A stretch of 64,000 nucleotides of DNA. Source: Metallyticus violacea (lineage: Eukaryota > Arthropoda > Insecta > Mantodea > Metallyticidae). Where the stretch lies: the NCBI GenBank assembly GCA_030762175.1, contig CM060843.1:111383869-111447868 (forward strand), written 5' to 3'. Each line of letters begins with the position of its first letter. The stretch's first letter is position 1. Shown in pieces: positions 10,081-21,200 of the stretch. The notes below the pieces were generated by a model. The model was not told the DNA's origin. It worked only from the letters and a program-made list of their open reading frames with translations, and did no database searches. The position numbers and the translations under genes were made by a program.

Positions 10081-13000
10081 CCCGTGCAAGAGCAGGCACT
10101 AAACAGCAAAATTGGGCCACATCAACTAATACCACTCCAACTGCTTTACATGCAAGTTTGTATAATTTCAGAGGAAAGTAGTTATCTCAGAGTATTAAAT
10201 ACGTTTAATAATTTGAAATAACGCATCAATATTAAGATATATCCTTGATGTAAAAATTGTTCTAAATTCCTGCCACTTGAACAATAGAGAAATCCTTCAC
10301 TTTTGCACCTACCTATGTTTTCGCAGTACATCATTTTACAGGATAACTTTCCTTCAATGTTTGTGTACACTTTCTGCTATTACTGAAGTTCTTGGTTGCA
10401 TTTTTTCAAGTTGAAAAAAAGCTCTATTGAAGAAAAATGCTATTCTTTCTAGCGTTGTATTCATGTCATTTTATATCATCGTTTAATTCACTGCTTTCCT
10501 AGCACTGTTTGCTTATTTATTTATACATATATTTATTTTGTACCATTTTCATTCAATTTTAATAAGTCAACATATTAAACTGTTATTTTAAATGTAAATA
10601 CTTTAATATATTCCTTATACCCGAATTTTAATCACTTCATGCAGGTGGGGCTTTATGTGCTTGGCATGCCAGGCGACACAGTTCTCTCGAGGGCTTTGTG
10701 GTAGTGTAATAATACAGAAACATCAAATTACGTTTTTTTTAAAAAAAACTAAATATTAGCACTAGTGTAGCTTTTTCATCTTGAATTTAAATATGCAATT
10801 AGAATTTTTCCATCAGGCATATTTACATTCACTTTTATTATTTTAATTTTAGTGTTCTTTATCCTTGTCATGGGATGAACTAACTTTATATTTACTGTTT
10901 AATTTATTATAAAGCATTCATATAAATGAGGATTTCTGTCGTGCTGGGAGCCATAATACCCAGACTATGTACACTTACACATGTTTGACATGATTTTGCA
11001 TGCTTAGATTTTGCATTGCTACATAAGCAGACATCGAGTATTGAATTTGCAGCGGGACTGTCAGCAAAGGTATTTTTTTTATTTACACAATATTTTGTAT
11101 TGTAAGTCTTTAACTGCTTATTCTGTTGCACATATAGGATTGGTTATTGAAGGTTTAATGACTTTAAATAGTTGAGGGTTTTATATGGCTTTCGCTTTAA
11201 TAAATAGGGGCAGTTAACTTCATTACAACAATATTTAATATAAAACCAGCTTTCATAGTATTTATTTGAGTATGTGCATTTGTCAGAAACGTTCAATATA
11301 CCAAGAAAGGGTTTTAATCCTTCAGACCATTTCTGCTATATGTCTACTGAGTCTTCAAGTCTCTGAGGCAAAATATCACGTAATTTGTAAAGTATTTTCA
11401 TTATAAAGTTGGTGATTTTGAATAAAAAATTGAGCTGAAATACTACGCCATGTAATATGTAATACATTTAACTTTTCATTAAATACAAAAATTGCATATA
11501 ATTATAATAAAATGTCAGTTTTCTATGTTTTGGAAAGAACCGAAGAATTATTTAAATGATTGCTATTTCTGTTTAACAAACATTAGAGGAATCGTAACAC
11601 AAACAAATATACAGCTAAGTATCATAGATTGTCATATACAATGAGACCTGTTTTGCATAGTGAAGAAATGCCCTGTACAAAACTGCTCAGATTTCGTGAG
11701 TTAAGTGTTAACTCTGAGTCGATATAACTCTTAACGACAAGAGAAGCTATCAACATTCGAAGCAAGATATTCATTCAAGAAGATCTAATTGTTCATACAC
11801 AATATTTAACTTATCTAAACAACAAATTTAACTTTTACATCTAGACTCCAAATGATGGAAACTACTCCATAAATATACAACAAATTTGCTTTTACCATGC
11901 CGCCATAGTGCTTTCATAGACTACTTTAAAGAAAAAATAGTTTTCTTGTTAAGTTCTAGCTAAAGAGAATCTTGGGTGAGTGGCGAATGTTCCTACATTT
12001 ATTGGAAGCTACTTTAAGACTGTACTTCTGCATAAAGACAACCTTTTGAGAATTACAAAAATATAAAAATAAACTATTATATTTGAAAAGATTTGGTCTG
12101 CAACTTAATACTAAATTACTGTTTCTTGTGTAAATGAGACAACAGGAATACAATTTATCGCTTCATTAGAAAACAAAAGCCTACACATTAATCTATTCCC
12201 TTGCAAAAAAATTGTGAAATAGCCTTTCAGTGAATTATGAAAAGATATATTTATATCTCCTACATATAAAATATAGACTTATAAAAACAATTTATATAAC
12301 CTCTGCTGCATTTTTATGCTTTATATATAAAATATTCCCTAAGTTTGCAACTAAACATCAAAAGAACACAAATTTCTGCTGAAGAGTTTATATCAACTTA
12401 TTATTGTATAGAAAGAAAAGTTAGGTTATGTTGAAGCAAGACAGGTGTAAATCGTACTAGTGCTGGTCGAAACAACATTTCTCTTGAAATAAACATTAAC
12501 TAAAATCTGTAAAATAAAAGCATGTACTCGTAGTATATCTCCTAAGTCTGGACAACATTTTGGTAAAACTGAGCTCATTTTGTAGAGCAGGGCGGTTCAA
12601 GGATAAGAGATAATAACCGTTTTACTGAAGTTTAATGACAAGCACTACGTGACTTTACTTCTATTACCTTTTTTCCCTTGCAGCGTTACACACATTTTTG
12701 TAGTACACGATAAGTTACCCGTCCCATAGTAAAAGAAAAAGCCGAAAAACATAATTGTCATATACTGTGTAGAATAAAGCCTGCAAAATATGTAATACCC
12801 GCCTAATAAAAATTAACATAAAATGGTATCTTCATCCGCACATTATTTTGTATTCCCAGACTGGCAAATATACTCATGTCGCTTCAAATTTGACAGTTAA
12901 TTCACATGAGGGGGGAAAAAGAATGAAAGGAAACGTTTTGCTCATGCAAATTCTACAAACTATTTAAAATAATTTCTATTAGTTTATCTTAAATAGTTTA

Positions 13001-14130
13001 TATTAACTCTTGATTTTAGAGTTTAAATTACACGAATTCTAGTGCTAAAAGTCTCTAATATCATACAGGTGACCAACTCTGTCGAAGTGAAACATATTGA
13101 ACAGTTTATAAGCATATCTTTTAGGCATTGCAAGAGGGCTTTATTTATAAATGAACCAGAAACCACGTAAGTAGATGCACAATTGACATGATAATATTTC
13201 GGATAGCTAGATTTACTCCCACTGCAGTGTGCAGATCAGCTGGAAGTAGCAGTCAACTCTGGTATCTCGTTATCTATTCTCAACTGGAGATCAGCTAGGA
13301 GACAGGAATACACGTTAACAAGTGAAATGTTTTAACTAAGTAAATATCCGCCTTTATTATGAAACAGCTTGACAAAAGTCATACTCTTCAACCATTGTAG
13401 TTTATAAAAATGTTAAGAGAATTAAATAAGAACCACTGGTGGTCCCAGGTGATAAATTTTAAACAGATAACTGCCTTTTATTTATATGTAACTAGTATAG
13501 TATAATCCAGATAATTTGAAACAGCAAATACTATAATTTATAGCAACAATTAATCCAATATCAACTTCTCAATCAACTAACTCTTTTCATTTCATAGTGA
13601 TATGGTTGATTGGCCCCTAATGGGGTACAAGACATCTGGACTGCTTCTACCCGGTTTCCTCTGCCATTCATTCCGCCAAGGGCTCTTATAAATTCCATTT
13701 GCATTTCAGGTGCAATACCTGAGTAAGTAGCTATTATGTCTTATTGACGGCTGGATTGGCATTAACAACCATCATCATTATTGTTCAACAATAGTGCCTA
13801 CCTGCAAGCTGAGAGCTAGAATTCCTTTCCGAACCAACTTACCGGAGTTAGCCGCATAATGCGCGAATCAGCACTACTTGGTTATTGCGCAGAGCACTTG
13901 AATTAACGGGGTAACACACGTGCATAAAGAACAGCAAATGTATAAAAAATGAACGATCTCAGAATGAATTGAAAGTAGTGCGAATTAATAGCTTTGAAGT
14001 CTACATTAAAATTATCATACGAGAGCTAAGGGTGGAGACTAGCCAGTAGAGTGGACTGTATTACACCTTGGAAGATGTTCGTCAACGATACAGTCCACTT
14101 GACATAAGATGGAAGTTTCCTACCAATATA
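10081..14130. other. Unassigned AT-rich DNA
   Basis: No transposon motif or gene was recognised over about 4 kb. A good splice-acceptor-like tract (CCTTTTTTCCCTTGCAG, ending 12683) is followed within 100 bp by AATAAA (near 12773), but the intervening frame is only 14 codons. A hairpin lies at 14050-14099: AGTGGACTGTAT and ATACAGTCCACT around a 26-nt loop. Confidence 0.45.
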
Positions 14131-14139
14131 AAATTATTA

Positions 14140-14480
14140 TTATATTATGGCTCAGGCGGTAACACATTCTGGAAATGCAGGGTTCAGTTCCCATTGGGTA
14201 GAATATCGTGATCTTAGGTTTTTTCGTAGTTTCACATTCCATAATTTTTACTCTTTCCCATTTCATGTCATTTCATTCCAATGATTATGTTACAGTCGAA
14301 AGTGTTAGGGCAAGGTGGGCTGCCGCAGTGTGACGGTGCATGCGCCTCTGCCCCTAAGTCTGGAATGGAAGCGGATTCTCCGAGGCGTTAGGAACCCTAT
14401 CTATGTCCGCGCATTCGCCGCCCGTAAATTATGGCCCCCTAATTTCTTCATCTCCTCCCTTTCTTGTAGATGCCCCTATT
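14140..14480 (+). mobile_element. Probable tRNA-derived SINE (family D)
   Basis: A tRNA-like head with an A-box-like TGGCTCAGGCGG at about 14148 and B box GGTTCAGTTCC at 14181-14191 is followed by a body of unrelated sequence that is GC-richer than the surroundings. The head is degenerate and no target-site duplication was found, so the 3' limit is a guess based on composition. It does not match the SINE-A or SINE-B bodies. Confidence 0.45.
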
Positions 14481-15293
14481 AAGGAGTAGGCATTTCGATA
14501 CAAAGAACTAGCAGTGAGCTCAGATCAAGTTCAAAAATGTCAGCCCCAGACTATTCAACCAACTATCCATCCATTAAATTTTAATTTAAAATTCTCCAAG
14601 TACAATTTTTAATAACGGGGTAGTGTTGTTTTTTTCCTTCTTTATCACACGGTATCCACAAATGTAAAAAAAAAAAAAAAAAAAAAGTTCATATTGTTTA
14701 CACGTCTTTTCTATATGTACCACCCAGAATTATAGTTTTTATACAATACAATGTTAGTAATGCAATTCACATTTATAACAGAAGCAGCGACACGAGAGCT
14801 TAGATATACTGAAAAAGCAAATATATATGTCTGCCGTTATTTTAGAGTAAACAAATGCCTTTGCTATATATTTGTCGGTTAAGATATGGAAACTAGAGGG
14901 CCGGAAACGGATGTGAGATCAGCTGAATTCACTCTCAATTCTAAAAGACAATAACCTGAAATCAAAGATAGAAAATGGTAAAACATATGATTTAACATGT
15001 TTACACAATTTAATGCACCATGCCACAAGTCGAAAGTGCAGCGATACTAATACTTGAATAACGAACGTGTCAAATACAGAATTCTGAATCTAGTATACAA
15101 AAACTAGTAGGTATACTCTTGAAAACAGTGTACTGAAAGTTGACATTTAAGACATAAAACATTCCTTACCGCAAAATCGTCACAGGCATCTATATTATGC
15201 CAGTTTCGAGAATAGATGTTTTAGCTAAACGTTCATCAACAAAAAATGAACGCTATTCATAACCCCCTACTTCATGCTTAATCTTTCCTATCC
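14481..15293. other. Unassigned AT-rich DNA with poly(A)
   Basis: It contains an A21 run at 14666-14686. No other structure is seen. Confidence 0.5.
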
Positions 15294-15586
15294 AGTTCTG
15301 TGCCGCCAAGAGTGGCCGAGGTCATTAAGGCGCGGACTCGTGAGCGGGAGGTCTAGGGTTCGAATCCCGTCAGGATCGTCCTCCCTGACCCAGGTTATTC
15401 CAGGTTTTTCTTAGTCCTCATAAATGGCAAATACCAGGGAGGTACCCTAAACTTAGGCCTGGAACGTTTCCTTCCTTAAAAAAAGCCTTTCCAATGTATC
15501 ATTTCATCTTATGTATCATTAGTGTCACCGCCTGTGGTGCCTTAGTAGTAAAGCATTAAACACTAATCAAAAAAATGTAGTTCTGT
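15294..15586 (+). mobile_element. SINE-B copy 1, tRNA-derived
   Basis: The element runs from 15302 to 15578 between an 8-bp direct repeat, AGTTCTGT, at 15294-15301 and 15579-15586. The head has an A-box region TGGCCGAGGTCATTAAGG and B box GGTTCGAATCC at 15357-15367. The body carries the family-specific blocks TCCTCATAAATGG, GTACCCTAAACTTAGGCCTG and CCGCCTGTGGTGCCT, and it ends near CATTAAACACTA followed by an A-rich tail. Seven other copies or fragments of this family occur in the window, on both strands. Confidence 0.88.
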
Positions 15587-15892
15587 ATTCTAAGAGTTCG
15601 TTACGACGTATTTAGCAATTTAAATAGATGGATATAATTTTTTAGCTGTGAGTCTATCCAATACTAAGAGAGATGCAAAGATAGGTCATAGGTCATTTCC
15701 TAAGAGGCATTTTGGGGCTGCCATTGCAAGTACACTCTGTTAATGGTAAAATAATATAAATTTCAAACCATAACATGGCCCTTAAATGGTAAATCACCAT
15801 AATATCATTGCTATAAAGCTCGTTATCTTTGTGTTGCAATTTGTTTATATTCTCGCTTTAAACTTTGAACTACAAATTTACGGACTTTAGTT
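15587..15892. other. Unassigned AT-rich DNA
   Basis: Nothing recognised. Confidence 0.5.
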
Positions 15893-16480
15893 ATAAAGCT
15901 TGTCCGTTCGCTGGTGTTTTACCTTTAAGCCGGCGATGTCCGTTCTACCACCTCTCTAAAACGCCTGTAAAATCGTATCTTTGAGGATTTGATGGAATAT
16001 CACCCGTCCTCAGTCAAATAGATGCTGTATCAGGATAACACGATACGATTAAACTCGGCCATCAAAATGGTTTATTTGCAATGATTACCTTACGTGCCAA
16101 AACATCGACTTGTTTTGCTAATTGGGAATGATTTTGTTGACAAATGTTCAAGATTTGTGCCAATTTTGTCTAGTTTTTTCCTTATTAACGCTTTACGTTT
16201 TTTCTTTCTTTCTTTCTTTCTTTCTTTTTCTTTTCTTTTTCATTTTTTGTTGTTGTTGTTAGCACACTTAGTAGATGCAAGTTTATGCACAATTGCAGTT
16301 CTGGAAGGAGGCATTTAATCAGATCACAATAAAGTCCGCATGCATAGGATGAGCTGATCCGTATTAAAAAAAATCATGCACACAATGCATTGCTCTTGGA
16401 TCACATATTTAGCCGTCATCGCGAATGAATGTATACTGCCGTAAGACCGGCAGGAAATACTTTCAGAAAGTGTTTAAGGA
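15893..16480 (+). mobile_element. Diverged Harbinger-like miniature element, copy 1
   Basis: The left end, TTAGTTATAAAGCTTGTCCG, matches the left terminal repeat of the element at 31853-32405. Further inside, TCTAGTTTTTTCCT, CAATGCATTG and AATGTATACTGCCGTAAGAC (about 16430) line up in the same order with that second copy. The right terminal repeat is not preserved, so the right limit is approximate. A TTTC/GTT simple-repeat tract (16197-16261) has expanded inside it. No coding sequence is present, as expected of a non-autonomous element. Confidence 0.5.
16197..16261. repeat. (TTTC)n followed by (GTT)n microsatellite
   Basis: About ten TTTC-type units with interruptions lead into a short GTT run. 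An open frame across this tract owes its length to the repeat and is not a gene. Confidence 0.9.
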
Positions 16481-17559
16481 CATGATAAATTAAATGAGAA
16501 GAAATAGAGTTGAAGTTGGGGCACTGGCGATTGCGGTACGACTAGAGACCAAAGCACGTGAAGTTAATTTCTTAACAAACAAATAAATAAAAGTTTCTAT
16601 CCGTGGAAATACACAATTATTGCCCCATTATATTCTTCTTCGTTTAAATGCTTTAATATTTAAAATTAAGTAAGCTTTTTAATCTAAGAAGATATAGAAT
16701 AAAACTGTATGGCGTGCAATTAAACATAAACAAGCATTCTCTAATAAATTTAAACTGTTTTCTCAACTAGCACTATGAAATTAAACTAAATCAATGAGCT
16801 CTCATTAAAAACAAATTCTCCTTTCTACATATTTTAATATCATATACTTGTTTAATTGGGATGTTACTAGTGGAATAAAACAAATCTCACATTACGAATA
16901 AGTGTTATATAAAGAGTGCCCTCTCTCTCTTAATAAACCTAAAAAAAACTTATTCGTGGTGTTAGCTTAAAGCGACTTTTATGTTTTTTAAGTCTCGCTG
17001 CTAGAGAATTAAGAAAACGTTTGTTAGTAAGCTTTTTGAACATAAAGTTTATTCAGAATGTGTAACTTAAATCACGATTCTTTTGAAGATTTAAATTAAT
17101 TCAAGTCGCTTAAAGGAACATGTTAACAACCAAGACAGGATTTTAAACGCGTAAGCCAATGAAGGCTTTCTACCCCTAGCTTTAATTGAATTCCTTATTA
17201 AAAGGTTAAATTCATCAAAATAATTAAGATATGCAAATAGGATTGCTTTGATGAGGTACTTGAGGGGAAATAATGCAGAGAATAACGCTCGAGGTAAATC
17301 GCGAAAGAAAATTCTGTTATTGACATCTTGCAAGAGAATTGCGTATTATTTAACAAAGGGGCTGCGGCTTTCTTTCGCTTTTATTTTCACTTTTTTGCGT
17401 ATTGTAGCTTCTACATTGTCATAATATTTACGTACGTATGTTATACATTCATCACTGTTTATTTTTTATTTATTCAAAATTGACGGGAAAGTTTAGATGT
17501 AAGGAAAATTCTAACCGATCTGGATCGGATTTAAAGATAGTTATTGAGGTTTGTATATT
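16481..17559. other. Unassigned AT-rich DNA
   Basis: No repeat family or coding motif was recognised. The reverse-transcriptase relic that follows could begin somewhat earlier than marked. Confidence 0.45.
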
Positions 17560-18470
17560 TATTCAGGCAGATACACATTTTAGCAGTGAACTTACTAAAC
17601 TCTACCTGTTTTTGTGGATTTTAAATTCGCATTCGATACTGTAGAACGAAGCGCTGTATGGGAAAAATTAAGACGTAAAGGCCTTTCTGAGAAAAAATAA
17701 TAATAGTTTTTAACGCCCGTTTTTACTACTGAGGCACCACAGGTGGTGAACACTGATGATACGCGAAATGAAATAATATATTGAGAAAGGATTTGTTAAG
17801 GAAGGAAACGTTCCAGGCCTAAGTTTCGGGTACCTAAAGGAAAACCTAGAAAAAAACCTCAGTCAGGGAGGACGGTTCCGGCGGGATAAGAACCCCAGAC
17901 CTCCCATTCACGAGTCCGCGCCTTAAGGACCTCGGCTACCTGTGGCGGTTCCCGAGATAATGATTAATGATCTTATGACAATGTATAAGGAAGTCAAATT
18001 TATTATTATGACATCGATATAACAGGTCTGAGTAAAACATAGCAGAGGGGGTTAAACGGGTTTGTATATTATCACCGTTACTCTTTAATTTGTTTATTGA
18101 TGATATCGTTAATGTAATGATGAATGAAGTATAAAGGAATCGGTAATTGAAGATCAACAAACACTAATATACCGATGATATAATCCTTCTCTCTAGTACG
18201 GTAAAAGAACTGCAAAATGGACAAAATTATTGCTCGATTATTGTAAACAGTGGATTATGCAAGTAAATAATCTAAAAATAAAGTTCTTACATTAAAAAAT
18301 GGCTATGTTTACGGAAAGCTGAAAAATTGGATATATTGGGGAAGAAATGAGGCAGACTGTAAAAAAAAATTGCCTATCTTGGAATAAAGTTTGACATGAT
18401 TGGGAAATGGAATAAACACATAATTTTTGTCTAGCACAAGGGGAGCGGTCAAGTCGCCGAGATATTGAGA
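17560..18470 (+). pseudogene. Non-LTR reverse transcriptase relic, interrupted by a SINE
   Basis: Reading through the interruptions, 17614-17690 gives VDFKFAFDTVERSAVWEKL and RRKGLS, the block with the first catalytic aspartate (family form VDFKKAFDSV..LLW.KL...G). After the SINE-B insertion (17703-17951), 18063-18119 gives ILSPLLFNLFIDDIVN, the block before the active site. At 18168-18179 comes YTDD, followed by IILLSS; this is the YxDD box with Thr where Ala is usual. At 18375-18420 AYLGIKFD...GKWNKHI matches the block downstream. Frames change at least twice and stops are present, so it is inactive. The minus-strand relic at 7330-7905 has the same domain type, but the two overlap too little to call one family. 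The 5' part of the element and the endonuclease are not seen. Confidence 0.85.
17703..17951 (-). mobile_element. SINE-B copy 2, inserted in the reverse transcriptase relic
   Basis: Minus-strand copy. The tail side (AACGCCCGTTTTTACTACTGAGG) is at the left and the tRNA-like head at the right: reversed B-box region GGGATAAGAACCCCAGACC, then GAGTCCGCGCCTTAAGGACC and CCTCGGCTACC. It separates two conserved blocks of the reverse transcriptase, so it landed after that retrotransposon. Flanking GAGAAAAAATAATAAT and GAGATAATGATTAAT may be a decayed target-site duplication. Confidence 0.88.
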
Positions 18471-19313
18471 CTGCTAGCTCGGATACCGGATATGCCAGTC
18501 AGAACATTAAAAAGTGCTTATTAACTTTATTTTATTAACTTTTAATAAAAATGAATATAAAATCCAGATTAGGGATTGTTAATTAATGAAATTAAATGGG
18601 TTATGGCATTTCTGTGTGGTATTAGGGGAACAAAATTAGAACCCTTGCAATTTATAAGTATCACAAAAGAGGAATCACATTTTTTAGAATTGTTTTTATT
18701 ATAAATGACATTAAACCATAACAATTAATGGTATACTATCAATTAAATGAAATGTAAACTGATAGACAAAGCTATGCTGTGTGGGTATTTTTAAAAAGTT
18801 TTAAATGTAACCATGTTTATGAACTTATCCATTGATGTCTTCACATTCACTTAAAGAGAGAAATATAATAGAAAATTTCAAGTTACTTTCTGTATTTAAG
18901 AAGATGTTCATATATTTCAATAAAACAAAAAAATTTTACTATTCTGTAACAATTACAATGTACTATATAAATATACAGAATCAGCAAAAAACAATCGAAA
19001 GCTTCATCCATTTTATATGACTTTGAAATTTAATTTAAATGTAATTGCAGTAAAAATATATAACACAAACGTTTTCTGGAGGTTATTACAGAGCGCTCTT
19101 ACATTTAGATATAATTCTCCAAGACATATTAGATTAGTATTTCATAACTGCTATCTTCACGATATTCTTTTGTTATATATAAAACATATGCAACGTTATA
19201 AATACATTTTATATTCTGAATTAATTTCTCATTTTATTTTAAAACAATATAAAGAAAATTAAACGTAAGAGTAATTTTTATAAATTTAGATTTTCAAGTA
19301 TACCTTTACCCCT
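18471..19313. other. Unassigned AT-rich DNA
   Basis: Two adjacent short frames here are AT-driven and lack any recognisable motif. Nothing else was seen. Confidence 0.45.
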
Positions 19314-19435
19314 TTAGGGAGGTACCCTAAACTTAGGCCTGGAACGTTTCCTTCCTTAAAAATCCTTTCCCATTATATCATTTCGTCTCCATGAATCATC
19401 AGTGTTTACCCCCTGTGATGCCTCAACAGTAATTA
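19314..19435 (+). mobile_element. SINE-B copy 3, 3' part only
   Basis: It starts in the body block AGGGAGGTACCCTAAACTTA and runs to TGTGATGCCTCAACAGTAA, so the tRNA-like head is missing (5' truncation). Its tail was the target of the next SINE-A: the 11-bp duplication AACAGTAATTA begins in this tail. Confidence 0.85.
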
Positions 19436-19723
19436 GTCGGTCCTGGTGGTGGTTACCATACTTGCCTTATAAACCCAAGATCGCGGGTTTGAACCCGGCC
19501 AGGAGCGATGGATTTTTTCGGGCGTATGGCTTCCTTCGGAAGGGAAGTAAAGCCGTGGGTCCCGTGTCGTACATTTACGGCACGTAAAAGAACCTCAAGC
19601 CTGAAAGAGAGGCCTTTGAGCAAAATTTGTCGGCCGTTTCACGCCCTGAGTTGAATGGGACGCTGATAACCTGAGATGTTAAAGAGCGTCCATAAATAAA
19701 CCAATAAAAAAAAACAGTAATTA
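19425..19723 (+). mobile_element. SINE-A copy 2, nested in the SINE-B tail
   Basis: The element occupies 19436-19712 between an 11-bp direct repeat, AACAGTAATTA, at 19425-19435 and 19713-19723. The head has lost the GTAGT of the A box (GGTGGTGGTTACC) and the B box is GGTTTGAACCC, a CpG-type change. About 15 bases are missing from the body after TTCGGGCGTA. The rest is very close to the copy at 9311, so it is a fairly young insertion. Confidence 0.92.
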
Positions 19724-20008
19724 ACTTGATTTGTTTTATTTACGGACGCTCTTTAATATATCAGGTCATTAGTGTCCCATTCATTTCAGCGTATGAAACG
19801 GTCGACATATTTTGCTCAGAGGCTTCTTCTTTTAGGTTTGAGGTTCCTTTACATGCCTTACATCTACGACATAGGACCCACGGCTTTACTTCCCTTCCGA
19901 AGGAAGCCATACTTAGGATGTTTACGCCCGTAAAAATCCATCGGTTCTATTCGGAATCGAACCCACAATCTTGGTTTTAAAAGGCAATTATGGTAACCTC
20001 TACAAAAT
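19724..20008 (-). mobile_element. SINE-A copy 3, inverted relative to copy 2
   Basis: Reverse copy. The tail (TTTATTTACGGACGCTCTTT) starts almost at once after the duplication of copy 2, and the head ends near 20005, with B box reversed as GAATCGAACCC and GGTAACCTCTACAA in place of the intact A-box region. It is more diverged than copy 2. Together the two copies form an inverted pair of about 270-bp arms with a spacer of a few bases. Confidence 0.9.
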
Positions 20009-20255
20009 GAGATCATTGTAATTTTAAGGGAAAATAGTAACATTTTAAAAATATTGAGAATACTTAAGGAATTCTCGAGGATATAGCAATTAAATCAGAA
20101 AGAGCTGCTCTGACCAAACGGGTCAGTAAATGGTACTTTTAAGCAGCGTAAAGATAACTTAACTAGTGGATGTGCTATAAAATAAATTTCCCCTCAAGAA
20201 ATAAGCGCAAAAATTAAAAACGTATATGGCACACAAAAACATAGTTATATTTATT

Positions 20256-20848
20256 AGTAGTGAATGCATTATAAAGGGATCCCTCCCCATTACCATGGGA
20301 TGTTGTGGTGTTCAATCTTTTCACAGAGGTCTGCGCATCCCGTAGGTTTTTGCATTAGGACGGCACCTAGAAGCTACTCCGACCCGCCGTTCGGCTGCAG
20401 ACGTTTGCGACGCCCAGACGCGCCAAGTGAACTTAACTTCAAAGCCGAGCGCACCTAGCTGCTAGTATTTCACTGGTGGGTAGGCCATACTAGCTTGACC
20501 TACTCACTTAAGGGGTGAGTTACCCCAGCATTAAGGTAGCCACCACCCTCCCCACGAACGACAGCGATTCAGGCAAACCTGCCCCCAGGGTACACGCCTT
20601 CGGCACTCCCCTGGGACACGCTGCCGTCGTGAGTACTCAGTTTCCCGTGAGTTCCGGGACCACTGCCAAGTCGAGTCCAACCCAATCCGGACAACTCCCT
20701 TGCGGGAGGGGCTCGTTTCAAGTCCGGCCCGGCTGCTTCTAGTAACGTCAGAAGTACCCGGGTACTCAGGGTCTGCAGAGCCCGCACCTGGAGCATCTGA
20801 AGAGCATCTGAAGCCGCCCCCCCCCCTTACTGGGAGTAGTGAATGTAT
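20256..20848. mobile_element. GC-rich retroposed segment with target-site duplication
   Basis: A 565-bp block (20270-20834), sharply GC-rich against an AT-rich surround, lies between AGTAGTGAATGCAT (20256-20269) and AGTAGTGAATGTAT (20835-20848), a 13/14 match. It ends in a C10 run (20817-20826) and has no poly(A) or poly(T) at either end and no terminal inverted repeats. Open frames on both strands (for example 20531-20866 minus) are by-products of the high GC content and cross the element boundary. The duplication length fits target-primed reverse transcription; the source could be the 3' end of a GC-rich non-LTR element, which I could not identify. Confidence 0.7.
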
Positions 20849-20921
20849 GTAAGACAAATATAACAATAATGTTCATCTTGCCCAACCTAATACATGAACG
20901 ATATGTTCAGAATATAATAAA

Positions 20922-21200
20922 CCACCACGGGTGGCTGAGGTCGTTAAGATGCGGATTCGTGAGTAAGGTCTGGGGTTCGATTCCCACCAGGATCGTCCTC
21001 CTTGATTGAGTTTTTTCCAGGTTTTTCTCAGTCCTCATAAATGGAAAATGCCAGGGATGTGCCCAAAACTTAGGCCTGAAAAGCTTCCTTCCTTAAAAAA
21101 TAACTTTTCCCAATTTATAATTTCATTTCATGTATCATCAGTATCCACCGCCTGTGGTACCTCAGTAGTTAAAAGGGGCGTTAAACACTATTTAAAAAAA
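20922..21200 (+). mobile_element. SINE-B copy 4, near full length
   Basis: Starts CCACCACGGGTGGCTGAGG, with A-box region GGTGGCTGAGG and B box GGTTCGATTCC, followed by the body blocks GGATCGTCCTCC, TCCTCATAAATGG and ACTTAGGCCTG. It ends GCGTTAAACACTATTTAAAA. A convincing target-site duplication was not found. Confidence 0.9.

Noticed and set aside
16094..16318. 74-codon frame with a Phe/Ser/Leu-rich centre
   Set aside because: The length is due to the TTTC microsatellite; no protein-like sequence outside it.
20531..20866. 111-codon GC-rich minus-strand frame
   Set aside because: It extends past the boundary of the inserted GC-rich segment and overlaps equally long frames on both strands, as expected when AT-rich stops are scarce.
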